From the NCBI GenBank assembly GCA_023333565.1, contig JAJKFH010002480.1:744001-808000 (forward strand): a stretch of DNA of 64,000 bases, read 5' to 3'. The notes under the pieces are model-generated. The model did not search any database and was not told the DNA's origin. It saw nothing but the letters and a program-made list of their open reading frames with translations. Of the stretch, positions 1-11,290 are shown in pieces. Positions within the stretch are counted from its first letter, which is position 1; every line of letters begins with the position of its first letter. The position numbers and the translations under genes were made by a program. The stretch is from Puffinus mauretanicus (lineage: Eukaryota; Chordata; Aves; Procellariiformes; Procellariidae).

Positions 1-1200
1 TAAGGAAGAGCTGCACTGCTATAGGAGGTTTGACCATCGGTCGTATCTAAGTCTAGCCAGCGTGAGCATTGACAGTGGTGATGCTACGCTATCCCAGAAT
101 TAGTAGGTGTTGTGTAAGCCTCGCAAACGCTGAGTACCTACTCTGCCATGCCTTTGACTTCATGACTACTATCACACTTGCGTGACCTGATGAGCTAACG
201 CAGGTCATGCTGCAGTCACACCTCCTGTGCCCCGTGGTGACAAATAAGTTGGATTAATTCAGCAGTCAGATAGATGGCCTTTCCGTAGTAGTAATTAATG
301 TATTTCAAATACATGTCCCACCCCTCAGGTAACCCATAGTCCTCTAAAAGTATTGGTACTTAATTGTAAGACTTCATATACAGCACTTCTAGACAACATT
401 GACAAAATCAATGGAAGGAAAGGGCAGACAGGAGTCAGGAGCTGGGATCTGAATATGTTGCCCGGAAGCACAAGGCAGATGAGGGGGAAGACTTCAATGA
501 AAACTTCCTTTTGTATTTTCTGCATACACATATGGACGATTCAAAGGTTATGCGTATCAAAAGTGATACAAGGATCAGTCAAATATTGCTGATTGGTCTC
601 GTCATTTGATTGTATGACAGAGGATACTTGCTGGAAACTGCGTTAATGGGCCAGCCGAGCCTGGGTATGATCTATCCCATTCCTTTTAACCACTCACAAA
701 ACAGAACCATTTTGGAGGCTGAAATATTCAGACAAGTGTTACTTCCCATAAACACAATAGATAAAAGCACAGATACTAGCACTGTGTGACATCCTAAAGT
801 CACAGCAAAGTCTCTGAAGATTTTAATAGACATACTAATGTTCCAGCCCACTGTCTGTGCTCTGAACTATCTTTTCTCAGAAAGAATTATCTCTATTTCA
901 GAGTCCTTCTGAGTTCTACGTTACAGAAGCAAAATGTTTGGGTAATATAAAAGAATTAATTTAAGTTCAAAACTTTTTGAAGTTCTTACATGCCCTGTGA
1001 TACATCCCCAAAATTTCCACTTAGTGTTGGTGGTCTTAGGCTTTGCTAGCTGTGAGTGCAACCGCTTCTGAATATTGCAGAACATTAAGCTCTTAAGATT
1101 TATTTATTGCTTTGGTTAATTTTTAGCCCTAAATCTGGAAACTCTTAATTACTGCTTTGAAAGGTAGCTGGTCAGAATATTTAAAATCTTGATGTTACAC
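1..1200 (-). other. IGSF10: IGSF10 intron (partial)
   Basis: This AT-rich stretch follows the GTGTAA donor at 1200 on the minus strand and runs off the window edge. No second IGSF10 exon, expected to begin with the LRR sequence following NLGY, was found in any frame. No repeat was recognised. Confidence 0.7.
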
Positions 1201-1398
1201 ATACCCCAGATTGATGCGCTCCACGTTTGGAGGGATGTGCGGTGGGATGGCTGTGAAGTACCGGAAGGTGCAGTGCACCTCGGTGGGGACGTAGCAGGCG
1301 CAGAGCCTGGGACAGGCGATGCTGCCGGGGAGGGCAGCCAGGCAGGCGCCGAGGAGGGTCCCCAGCCACCAGGGTCTGCCGCTGCGTATCGCCTTCAT
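1201..1398 (-). CDS. IGSF10: IGSF10 first coding exon (partial gene)
   Basis: The minus-strand exon encodes 66 residues from ATG at 1398 to a GTGTAA splice donor beginning at 1200, ending in phase 0. Residues 1-28 form a signal peptide: a basic start (MKAIRSGRPWW), then the hydrophobic stretch LGTLLGACLAALPGSIA. Residues 29-66 are a leucine-rich-repeat N-cap with cysteines at 29, 33, 35 and 43 (CPRLCACYVPTEVHC), followed by the first repeat strand ending VERINLGY. From memory this closely matches vertebrate IGSF10 (immunoglobulin superfamily member 10), a very large secreted protein with N-terminal LRRs and C-terminal Ig domains. The remaining exons lie beyond the left edge. The start was chosen because it begins the signal peptide and has A at -3; the frame stays open upstream, but that sequence crosses the probable acceptor. 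A related LRR-Ig protein is possible, but synteny with AADAC supports IGSF10. Confidence 0.88.
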
Positions 1399-1449
1399 CC
1401 TGCAGGAAGATGCTATGCTGCCATGCTTCACGGCAAAAGTGAACAGATT
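1399..1449 (-). other. IGSF10: IGSF10 5'UTR part of first coding exon
   Basis: On the minus strand a pyrimidine-rich tract ending TTGCAG (AG at 1451-1450) would open the exon at 1449, leaving 51 nt of 5'UTR before the ATG at 1398. A second possible acceptor (TTCCTGCAG) ends just before the ATG and would leave almost no UTR in this exon. The upstream site has the better pyrimidine tract. The first, noncoding exon would then lie in or near the CpG island at 1876-2455. Confidence 0.55.
1413..1424 (-). promoter_or_regulatory. Minimal upstream ORF before the IGSF10 start
   Basis: The minus-strand UTR contains ATG GCA GCA TAG, a three-codon ORF whose stop ends 14 nt before the IGSF10 ATG. Its start context is AGC-ATG-G, with A at -3 and G at +4, a strong Kozak match. 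It matters only if the exon begins at 1449 rather than at the alternative acceptor next to the ATG. An effect on translation is inference. Confidence 0.45.
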
Positions 1450-1875
1450 CCTGCAAGGAAAACGAAACACACAAGCATCTGTAGTGACACCCGTGCTGAG
1501 TTGCTCAGTTATAAGCTAGAAGAACACGAAGAATTTTGTACCTTGAAAGAAAAAACAACCCACAAAACAGACCCAAACCTCTTGGTTTTCCCCTCAGTAT
1601 TTAGATCTGGGTAATGATCTAAAATGTTTGTCATTTTGAAGAAACAGCCTCGCAATTTCTTTGTCTTAGTGCGCTGTGCCCCATGCCTTGTTGCTTACAG
1701 GTAAAGTTTTAATTTTTGAAGGAAGCAAACGTGGAAACTGTAGTATTTGGCTGTCGTTACATCACGACTCTGGTTATGCAGAGTGTTTATAAATCTGCTA
1801 GCAATTCATCCTCGGGAGGGAACACGTCAGCTCCTTTCTTGCCAGCAATTACTCCAAGCAAAATTAACTAACTTC

Positions 1876-2455
1876 AAAGCCCGCGCGCAGAGCCCCGTGC
1901 GGCGGGAGCGGCCGCTGCGGCCCCGCGCCCCCGCCCGCCTCCGCGGCCCCCCGCGGCGCTCCTCCGGGCCCTCAGCCGGGGGCCGCCGCCCGGCTCCCGC
2001 CGCCCGGCTGCCGGCCGCCCGTCCCCACCTGCGCCCGGGCGCGGGGCCCGCGGCGAGGGGGCGCCCGGCGGCAGCGGCCTCGCCCCGCCCGCCCTACCTG
2101 CGCGACCTCCTGGGCGGCGGCTCCCGCCGGGCCGCGCTGGCGGCCGCAGTCGCCGGCGGGGCCGCTACCTCGGGGCCGGGCCGGGCCGGGCCGGGCGGGG
2201 AGAGTCCCGCCGCCGCCGGCTCCTCCTCCCGGGAGGCGCCGCCGCGCTGGTGGGGGGCGCGGGCGAGGCGCGGCGGGGGCGGGGGGCCGGGGCCGCCCGA
2301 GGAGCTGCCAGCCCGCCCGTGCCCCCTGCCGCCGGCGCGGCCCGGGGCAGACGGAGCCGCGGCCGGGGTGCTGCGGGACGGCGGCACCGCCCCGCTCCCC
2401 CCGTCCCGGGCACCGCCGCCCCGCCGGGGTCCCCGGTGCCGCAGCGAGAGCAAGC
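1876..2455 (-). promoter_or_regulatory. CpG island, probable IGSF10 promoter
   Basis: About 580 bp of extreme GC content and dense CpG stand out from AT-rich flanks. The island lies about 430-1000 bp upstream of the first IGSF10 coding exon, the expected place for a promoter plus noncoding exon 1. Minus-strand donor-like sites occur in it, such as CAG|GTAGGG (intron start at 2097) and CAG|GTGGGG near 2025, either of which could end a noncoding first exon. Long open frames here are products of GC-rich composition (Pro/Ala/Arg/Gly), not genes. The transcription start cannot be placed from sequence, and bidirectional activity is possible. Confidence 0.7.
2171..2200 (+). repeat. GGGCC pentanucleotide tract, G-quadruplex candidate
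   Basis: Within the CpG island the plus strand has a run of GGGCC units giving five consecutive G-tracts of at least three, spaced by CC. This fits the usual G-quadruplex pattern (four G3+ runs with loops of 1-7). The G-rich strand is the template strand for minus-strand IGSF10 transcription. Confidence 0.65.
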
Positions 2456-2933
2456 TGCAAAGGAGCCAGCCCTTGCACGTAAGGAACAGCCAGCAGTTGC
2501 CATCGTGGGGAAATCGTGCGTGATCCCTCCAAAAATCTGGCTGATGACGCTGTGAAACTGCTGCTGAGTTTGCTTTTTGGGGAACGATTTATCTTCCTTT
2601 TTAGATCAAGTCCATCAATACTGCAGCTGCTTACGTTTTGCTGATGGTGTTTATAACAGTGGTAGACTTGACTGATGGCATGTTTCTACTGAAAGTACGT
2701 GTTAGAAAAGGTTAGTAGATACTTTAACACATGATTACCAGCTCTCTAATAGCTCTTGAGCTGCTAAACTTTACAATTGTATTTTAACAGATGCTTTACT
2801 TAATGCCAAATTATTATATCCTTATGCAGCCAGGATTAGAAGTTAAACACGAACCCCCTAAGCCGCAGGGAATTTCTAGTACGTCACTGCTTGCACAAAG
2901 TTAAAATTTAGGAACTTTGAGGAAAACCCTGGA

Positions 2934-3018
2934 AACATTCACGGTCAGATTGGACGGGGCTCTGAGCACCCTGATTTAGTGCAAGATGTCCCTGCTCAGT
3001 CTATGATTCTGTGATTTT
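2934..3018 (+). mobile_element. CR1 LINE 3'-end fragment, internally deleted
   Basis: The fragment resembles the chicken-repeat-1 3' region: TTGGACGGGGCTCTGAGCA, then a segment like the CR1 GTCCCTGC stretch, ending in the TATGATTCTGTGATT tail typical of the CR1 terminus. The usual sequence between GTCCCTGC and the terminal octamers is missing. It is an old, inactive 5'-truncated copy. Confidence 0.75.
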
Positions 3019-6000
3019 AGATGCATCTTCCGAGTGCACTGGGAGAAGCCCCATAGCTTCTTACTCCCCTCTCTGCCTCTTACTCCATGGTATTATTTAC
3101 CAGCAACACCACGTGTACCAGCATTGCTGATTTTTGTCCAGCACCTGAATTTTCTCCGCTAAGCCCAAATGCACTGGTACTCCTTGTCTCTGATTCTTTT
3201 CAGTTTTATATTCCTCAGAGATCGGTTGGTTGAACATGCAGCACTCTAGTAATTGCATTAATATGGCTGCTTACGGTCCAGCCATAAAATTTTTTCTATT
3301 TGTGCATGGCAAACAGCAGCTGAGTTTAGACACTTTAGGTGAGACACACAGATTATTCAACTGTCACTCAGGTTATGGCAGTTCTGCTTGTGTTACACAT
3401 TTGTGACTCATCTCTATGTTCCAAATTAGCAAAGAATCAGCATTGTTTCAGGAAACAAGCTTTTTAACGTCACATAAACCCCACATTCTTTTGCAGATAC
3501 TCCTGTTTATCTGAAATACGATGCCTCAGGAATCATTGGTAATCTTATTTGATATAGTTGCTAAGCATCTTCCACCAACAAAAATGTATGTAAAGAATAG
3601 CTATGCCAAATACAGAGCAAAGTCACTACAGTGTAACACTCTGGATAGATTTGGACAGACTAATAACCCCTTGCTGCTTTCTCCCGGATAAATGTTCAGG
3701 CTAGTGTGTCAGTCATAAAGAAATCTGCCGAAGCAATTGCTACTCATTTCTTGCTACTGTGTTGCATATTGTCTGCTGTCGATTTAAAAGATAAGAAGAT
3801 TGGCTTCAAGGTATAGAGTGAAATGAGAGGAAATCTGTCGCGGACCAGGACATCCACATAACATAAATGATGCTAGATTATACTTTTAGTGTGTAAGGAA
3901 GTCCACAAGGAAGCGGACAATGCCTGGCAACTGGCTTTACATGAACCTTCAAACAAGACTGTCATTTATGCCTGGAACTGAGTAAGAATTTTCAGCCAAA
4001 ATGATTTTTTACTGGGATTTTGCTCTTCCCACAGAACTGGTATTTTTCTTGGAGAAATGTTAATTTTGCCAAATGTTTCAGTTTTCTCTGAGGAAAGCCA
4101 AAGCATCTGAAGTCAGCCTGAATCTGCTTACATTTGCCTCTGTGCCATGGTGCCAAGCAGAAGCTGTAGCATGTGTACCCATGTATTTATCTTTTCTTGT
4201 CAGCCTCGTTCTAGGACAAACCAAATCTGTTAGACTATTTTGGTAAAAATATGTGAAGATCCCTGTTCTTGCAGAAACAAGAAAACTCATTAAGTGCTTC
4301 ACACTTCTTTTTACACACTTGTTTCTACACACATATCAACAATAATTCTTTGAGAATGATATATTGAAAAGAGCATTTTCAGTTATTCACATGGCTTGCC
4401 TCTTATTTCCATGGGAGGAGTGTACTATGTTATTTTGATGATAGTGCCATGTTTTGGTACATAAATCTGTTCTATTGTGACGGCTGTAAGAAGAAACTGA
4501 AACTATAGCTAGTCAAACATTACTGGAAAAATCTGAACATCAGGTAAAACTTGCACATTTATGCACTATGCCTGACCTGGATTAAGTGTCTCACCATCGC
4601 CTGCTTATCACAGTAGGCTGACAGTCTTGATACGATGCTTTCTGAGGTTATCCTCAGAAAGAGTGGATTCTTTGCTAAATCATAATGTTGTTGCAGTGGA
4701 AGTAAGTAAGAAAAGGCTTTTGGAGTATCTATGAGGGTCCCTTTTTGGCAGAGTTTATCTAAAGCCAGGAAGAGGGATTAAGTGTATACAGTGGGATTAA
4801 TTTATTGGAATGGCAAAATAACCCATATTAAGACTACATGGAAAATCGAAAACACTTAATCCACAGCATGGCAGTATTTTTCAATATTGACTGAATCTCA
4901 GAATACTTGGGAAAAGGTAACTGTAAGAGCCAGGTATTACAGATTTGAGTGGATGCTGGGTGTGTTATTATTTAAGTCTGCTTAGGGTCACTATCAATTT
5001 TTCTTAAGATTAAAAATAAAAGATGTAATGAGAAGAGAAACATGAACAATTTGGCGTATTCTTGTATATGAACTCAAAATGACTTTTTTTTGCAGACATG
5101 GATATGTTACTGCAGCAGCTGGCTGTTAAATAATTCTCTATATTATTTCTTGGACTGATTTGATGACTAAACATCCTATTATGGGCTAACGCTGTGTTTT
5201 CTTTGCAAATAGCAAAAGTATAATTGGAGCAGTAATGGTAAGATAAAGCCTCAAAAATATCTTTTAAAGGTTCTAAATTTTTTTCAGACGAATCCAAAAT
5301 CAAACAAAGAAGTGATCTAAATCCATCGAGTGACTGCGTATGCTTAGTAGGAAGAACACCATGATGATCTGTGCTTAAAAAATGAACATATTCTGAAATA
5401 TGGGAAGTTCAGGAAGTTGGTAGTAATGTGATTTTCTGTGTATGCCAGCTAGAACTTTACTTGAGATACCTACTGGATCACGTTCATTATCATCTCAGTG
5501 GTTGTCTTTGTGAAACACATAGGTGGTCTTTCATTCAGCGTGGGAGCTTATGTCAAGAAACACTAACCTGCTTGTACTACCTGGTATTTTTGGTCTCAGA
5601 AAAAATAACAAAGCCTCGATTGAGCACTGGCACTAATTTATGTGCTGACATTTTTAGGTGCTACCCTGAGAACAAGGAAAAACATGAGAGATCACACTGT
5701 CCCTGGTCCTACTGAATTCTGTTCCCCTGAGCAACAAAGAGATGATTGCAGGGCTATCATTAGGCATATTTTCTAAATCTTAATTACAGTCTGAAGGGCA
5801 AAGGATGAATTGCTTTCATGAGTAATTTTTTTTCTACTAGATAACTGAGGTCAAGGCTTCTGGAGTGACACATTCCAATGTTGGTTTTTTGTAGGTGCAA
5901 ACATGAGGTAAAAGACATTTTTTAATGATTTGTACTAGTCTCCATAATTTGTGGTAGAAAAGGGATTGAAGTTTCTTCTAAGAACATTTTCCAAAAACAC

Positions 6001-9000
6001 ATACTTGAAAATCTGTATTAAAATAAAAAAATATTTTAAATGTACAATGTACCTTGTCAAAGTTTTAAGAAAAGGGTATTCATCTAGGGATACACTATGT
6101 GTATTGTAATTAAACCCAGCTCTTACTATGCTTCTGAGAAACAGAGTATTAAATTACAAAAAACATAAAGTTCTCCCTCCAGAAGGTTGCTGAAGAACGT
6201 GGAATATTTTATATTATAACGTGGTTGTGATTTAATGGGGCTGCCTTACAGAAAATACAATGGTTATACAAACCCATGCTGATCTCTCTGTTTTGCTGGC
6301 AAATTCTGGCACATGTCTGATATTAAAAGACATTGCTTTAGATGGAATTCATTATTGGGGAGAATCAAGGGAGCCTTTTGTTAAGTGAAACTATATTTTG
6401 GCAAGAAAGTGTGGTTGAGTGTAAACTCAGTAGTGCTAAGAAGAGGAAAGCTGAATGAAGAAAGTACTTCTGAACTGGGTCTTCACAGCAAATTATACAT
6501 ACCAAAAATGGAACACAATTTCAGTTTGATTTTTAGCAGTTCAATTCCTAATGTACATTTAATGATATAACCTAACTTTGTACAAGCAAGGAGGAAAGAC
6601 AGCATTGCTCTACAACTCGTTTGTATAGTTTGTGTGCTTTTCGAAGCACATGTAATTCACAATAGTCAGGTGACATTCATTAACATCATGTTTATATTTG
6701 TTTCACTTTTGCTGGCATCATGCTTGTAGCCATGCGAGCAGCTCACTGGCTTACCTGAGGAAGACCTGTATTTCAGGGGCAGCTGGGATGGCTGGCTGGC
6801 TGGGCAGCGAGGTAGCAGGAGGCACACCTGAAACCAGAGGGTCTCCGGGGAGAGAGGGACACGTTTGCTGCGTGATCGGTAGGTGACTTGCGCAAAAGTA
6901 CATATATACCTGTGGTAGAGCAAGGAAACAAAACAGCTTTCCTGAACCTTAGTTCAGTGTATTAGTGTAAATTCATAGTTCCAAACTTCAATACTCAGAT
7001 CTTCATTCAGGCAAAAATACCCTTCAAATCAAGTAGAAGTCTAGGCCCTGGAACTGAACCCTGCTTAGTTTATTACATATTTCAACATTACTTACAACTC
7101 TGTATCCTTGAAGAAAGCCAGGCCTACAAAGTTAAATATGTACAGACTTTTCAAGTGCACACACTAATCCACCCTGTATTAGAGTCCATAATTTGGTGCT
7201 CTTATTTTGCTTTTCAATTTTTTTTGTCTACTTTTTTAATGAGCATTTTCTTTTTCTTCTTCCTTAGCATGAACAAGTCAGTACAAAATGACTCCAACTT
7301 TAGGGAATGAAGTTACAGAAAGCAAATGATGTATGGAAGGAATGATTCCTTATTTTTTTTTCTTGGAAAATGGGAATAGTTTTACTTTTCAAGCAGCGAG
7401 TCTGCATCTCTGGTGGCCAGCCCTGTTCATAAGGCAGAATGCTAGCATTCCTGGTGTGGCAGCAGCAGAAACCAGCGCAGGAGAGCTGCATGTGTTTTGT
7501 GCACATCAAGAGTTGTTGCATAAGGCTTCTGTATCTGTAGGCGTATTATCAGCGTCCTTCAAGCAAATTGTGATGGGCCTGAATCACAAAGCTAGCATCT
7601 TGAAGGAAATAGTGGATGATCCCTTTATTTACAGGAGTCAAAAGAAATTACATTAAGAGGGCAGGACACAATTTTAAAGAACACCATACTGATGTGTTTT
7701 ATGCATCAGTGTCAACAGTGTCAACAAAAGATTTTTTTTATGCAGTTCTAATCTGAATTATGTACCTGTTTTTTGTTTGATGGTGTTTGCTTTTTAATTT
7801 GTTCTTCTGTTGCAGATATTGGCCATTCCCTCCCACATGCACACTGTTTCCTTGTGAGACTGATCTGGCTGTTTTGCAGACCAGTACTCCAGGTGTCTCA
7901 GTTCCTGTTGCACAACACTCCCACTCTGCCTCATTTTATTCCTCCTTATGCTATCCTTCCTCTCCATATTATGTCAGTTCTCCTTAAAGGCCCTTTGCAA
8001 AATGTTGTTCTTTTTCTTCACAGCTTCTTGCTGGCCAAATTCTTTTAACATCTTCTGTGCCAATTCACTCTATGGTACCAGATCATGCGTCTAATTGTGT
8101 CAGAATCAGATTGTCTTACTCTCTTCTTAAATAGGGAAGTAATAACAAACAAAATAAAATACTAAAATTTGTGATAAAGCAGCATGTCAGCATCTCTTAT
8201 CTGTGTAGGAATATGTTATTTTAAATTCGTGTTAGAAAAAGAAAGCTAACAGAAATATACCAGATCCAAATTTATCCAAGAATTTAATTCACATGAAGGA
8301 CTTGCTTCACAGGGCACAAGGCTGCCCACTGTCTCATTTTTCTTTAATGCTCAGGCAGACGGAGTGGGAATCTGTTAAAACTGACCAGATGACACATGCC
8401 CAGTGCTGGATTGAGGGGTCACTAAGCTCCTAGAACCCTGTAGTTTTGTCAAAAACTTTTCCCTTGAAAAAGGTATGGCTTCTGCCATAATTTATGCACA
8501 GAAAAACCTGAAGATGTGACTTGGTGCAGTTGCATCTGCCAGAGTTTTTGAAGCCTGAAAGAGCAACTGTGGGATAAGAGAACAACCCAGTTCACATCTT
8601 CAGCAGCAAGCGCTGCTACATCTGGAAAGAAGTCCCTGTTGTTACCTGGTTCTCTGGAGCAGATGCTGTGTATACCCATGCCTCCTCCATGCACAACAAA
8701 ATGAGCACTTAGTCAGAGTCCTGGGATAAGGCTGTAAGCACAAAATTATGCAGCACTTTCAGTAAAATATTTCTAGTTTCTCAGCTTGTCTTAACCTAAC
8801 CTTATATGCTCCAAATTAAATCTTAAATATCTGGATCTTTTATGCAGAATTGAGCATTCTGACAGTGCTTAACACTCAGAGCCAGAACCAGACTGGTATC
8901 TTACATTTCAGTGTGGTATTTCCAGTGTACTCTTCAGAGCTATAGATCTCAGCTTCTGAGGCCGAGTGCTTAAGAAATTAAGTCAACTGTGCTTGAGTGT

Positions 9001-10800
9001 GCATGCAGAAAATTCTGCTATAATATGCAATATATTCAAGTTCTTAGACATTAGGGCAAAGCTTATGTTGACTTACCGTGTCTTAACTTACACAGTAAGT
9101 CAAATTAGCACATCTTCAGGTAGTCTTAACTGGTTTTCTAAAGCAAATATGGCGGTTTTTAGATGTGATCACAGTACCTCCAGTGCAATAAAGAACTCTA
9201 GCATCTGATTGAAGCTTGTGATATACATCAGTTTCTTCAAATAAGCTTTAAAGCAAGTGATCACCTTTGCCAGACTTTGCAATATAGGTTACTAATAGGG
9301 CAACTATTAGTTGCACATAAGTTACAACGTAAGTATGATAAGGTTTTGTTAAGGGCTGTCTCAGTGGGTTGTTGGACAGCCTTTAAAAGGATTACATGGC
9401 TCTCTGAGTGCCTCGTTGGGAATTTTGAAAATAACACGCTTAGGTACAATTCTTCTGTGGCTCAAGGCCATAGTCAGGCACTTAAGTTCCATTGTAATGA
9501 ATTGGACAAGCTCCCAGCAAAGCATCAATTGATTCTGAAAACACAATCAGTGGGTTTTGAGTTGCTAGTGTATGTATGCAAATATTAATATGGGGACTAT
9601 AAGTCACACCTGCTTTATGCAATGCAGTGCTGTATACTGGTCTCCAAGAAACCAAGCAGTACATTAGAGGAATATACGTAAAGAGGACTGAGATTCTCTC
9701 ATATGTATAAGCAAACACATTCAGGCATACAGCCTGAACTTTGGTGTTTTAGTACGGAACTCCGACAAAGCTTAAATAAATTTTTCTACTTATACAGAAA
9801 GAACAAGGCAGCTGGTTATGGGAAAAGAGATTCCATTCCCGTTTCCCAGGAGCAAAATCTCACTGCAGTAATCCCATCAGAGTTCAGTTTTACTCCTGTG
9901 GGAATTAATGGCCTGTTAACTTTCAGAAGTGCATGACTGACTTCACAATGCACCTTGGATTTACTGGTCCTGTGTCTGCTCTTACTTCTCTGTTACTGCT
10001 TAAGAGAAGTTTAGCTGATTTCAGTGAAACTCCAGCAATGTAAAAATCTCATCAGGAGACAATAAGGCTCTTTCATATGCTATTGAGTATGTATAGCACC
10101 AGAGAATAGCATCTAAAGTAAAACAAGCTGTTTCACAGTTATCAACAACTACACTAAAAAGCTGGTCTTTTTAAATATCTTCTGCATTGTGACAGGTATT
10201 GCCAGTTAGGATCTTGCCACAGAAAACAAATTAAATTGATGCAGATTTTGCCTGGGCAGATTGCTAGAAGCAGCTGAGGTAAAAAGCTCTCTTTTTGATG
10301 TGGAAGTTATCACCTCCTGGCATCCATGTTGATTCTTCCCAGCTCTTTAAGATGCTTTGGAAAATGTTAAACAGTGTCAGTCGTGGGTGCTGCCTGTCGC
10401 GGGGAGTGCTGGGTTTGTGCTAAGTGCTAATGGCAGACAATAAAAACGAGCTCCTCAGGTGGGAATGAAATACGACATTCCCCCAAGCGTCTCCCAGCTG
10501 CCACGAACAGACGCTCGCCGGCTCCTCGCAGGGCTGCGGGGCCTGAGGGAGAAACGGGAGCAGGGAGCGCGGCCGCCTGCCTCTGAAGACAGATCCGTGC
10601 TGCCCTCGGTTCCTACAGAAACGCTCTTCTGCGTGTGTGAGAGGTGCTTTGTGTCCTGAGAAAGGGTCTGAGGAAGGGTACGGGATTATGGTTTTAATAC
10701 AGTAATGAAATTAAAATTGTGTAGATGATGCTACCAGACTCAGGTGTTTTAACTCACAGTTCTGTTCCAAAAGCCATGGCCATAAAATTAACGTAAAATT
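3019..10800. other. Intergenic, no gene recognised
   Basis: Mostly AT-rich single-copy DNA. No open frame here has a recognisable domain, splice framework or composition unlike chance. I found no LTR, complete LINE, tRNA or microsatellite of note. A degraded ancient repeat could be missed by eye. Confidence 0.6.
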
Positions 10801-10849
10801 AAAATTAAATTCATGTAAAATTTTGCATTTACGTTTGCTTTCTCCACAC

Positions 10850-11290
10850 GATCCTCGGCAGAAGGGCCGTCAGCGACGCTGTCCGGGCCCTGAGGGCACC
10901 GACAGGCCCCACCGGGGCTCCCGCTCTGCCCAGCCCGCCGCCTCCATTTCAGCAGGCCGCGGCCGGGCTGGGCCTCCGCGGGCCGGCCCCGGCCCATCCC
11001 CTCATCCTTGTCCGTGCCTGCTGGCCGCTGGCCCGGCCTGCTGCTGCCCACCCACGGAGCGCCGGGCTGTGGCTGCCCTCCCCTCCTGTCCCGTCCCGAG
11101 CGGTGGCCCCGTGGCCGCGGAGCTCTGTGCTCCGGCTGTCTTTTGTTCTTCTTGTGCACCCTTCTGACCGGGGAGCATCTCAGGTGTGCGGTCAGGAGGC
11201 AATTCAGCTTTTCGGGTTGGGATGGGCTGTTCGCTGATGTCTGCCCTGGCTCTGAGCAGCCAGGGACTCCCACTGGCCGCCGCTTTTGAA
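10850..11290. promoter_or_regulatory. Orphan CpG-island-like patch
   Basis: About 440 bp of GC-rich DNA sits in AT-rich surroundings. By hand the core (10865-11140) has roughly 30 CpGs and GC near 75%, consistent with CpG-island criteria. No known gene starts nearby; the closest recognised one is IGSF10, 9.5 kb left. A 220-residue minus-strand open frame (10788-11450) spans it but is Arg/Pro/Gly-rich and resembles no family I know. It may be an unannotated noncoding RNA promoter, an enhancer, or a GC-biased patch. Confidence 0.45.

Noticed and set aside
1399..1470. Upstream in-frame methionine as the IGSF10 start
   Set aside because: The ATG at 1470 lies beyond the probable splice acceptor (AG at 1451-1450) and would place extra residues before an already complete signal peptide.
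1747..2532. Long open frames on both strands through the CpG island (up to 258 residues)
   Set aside because: They consist of Pro/Ala/Arg/Gly runs in overlapping frames on both strands, which is expected where stop codons are rare because GC content is extreme. No domain or splice support.
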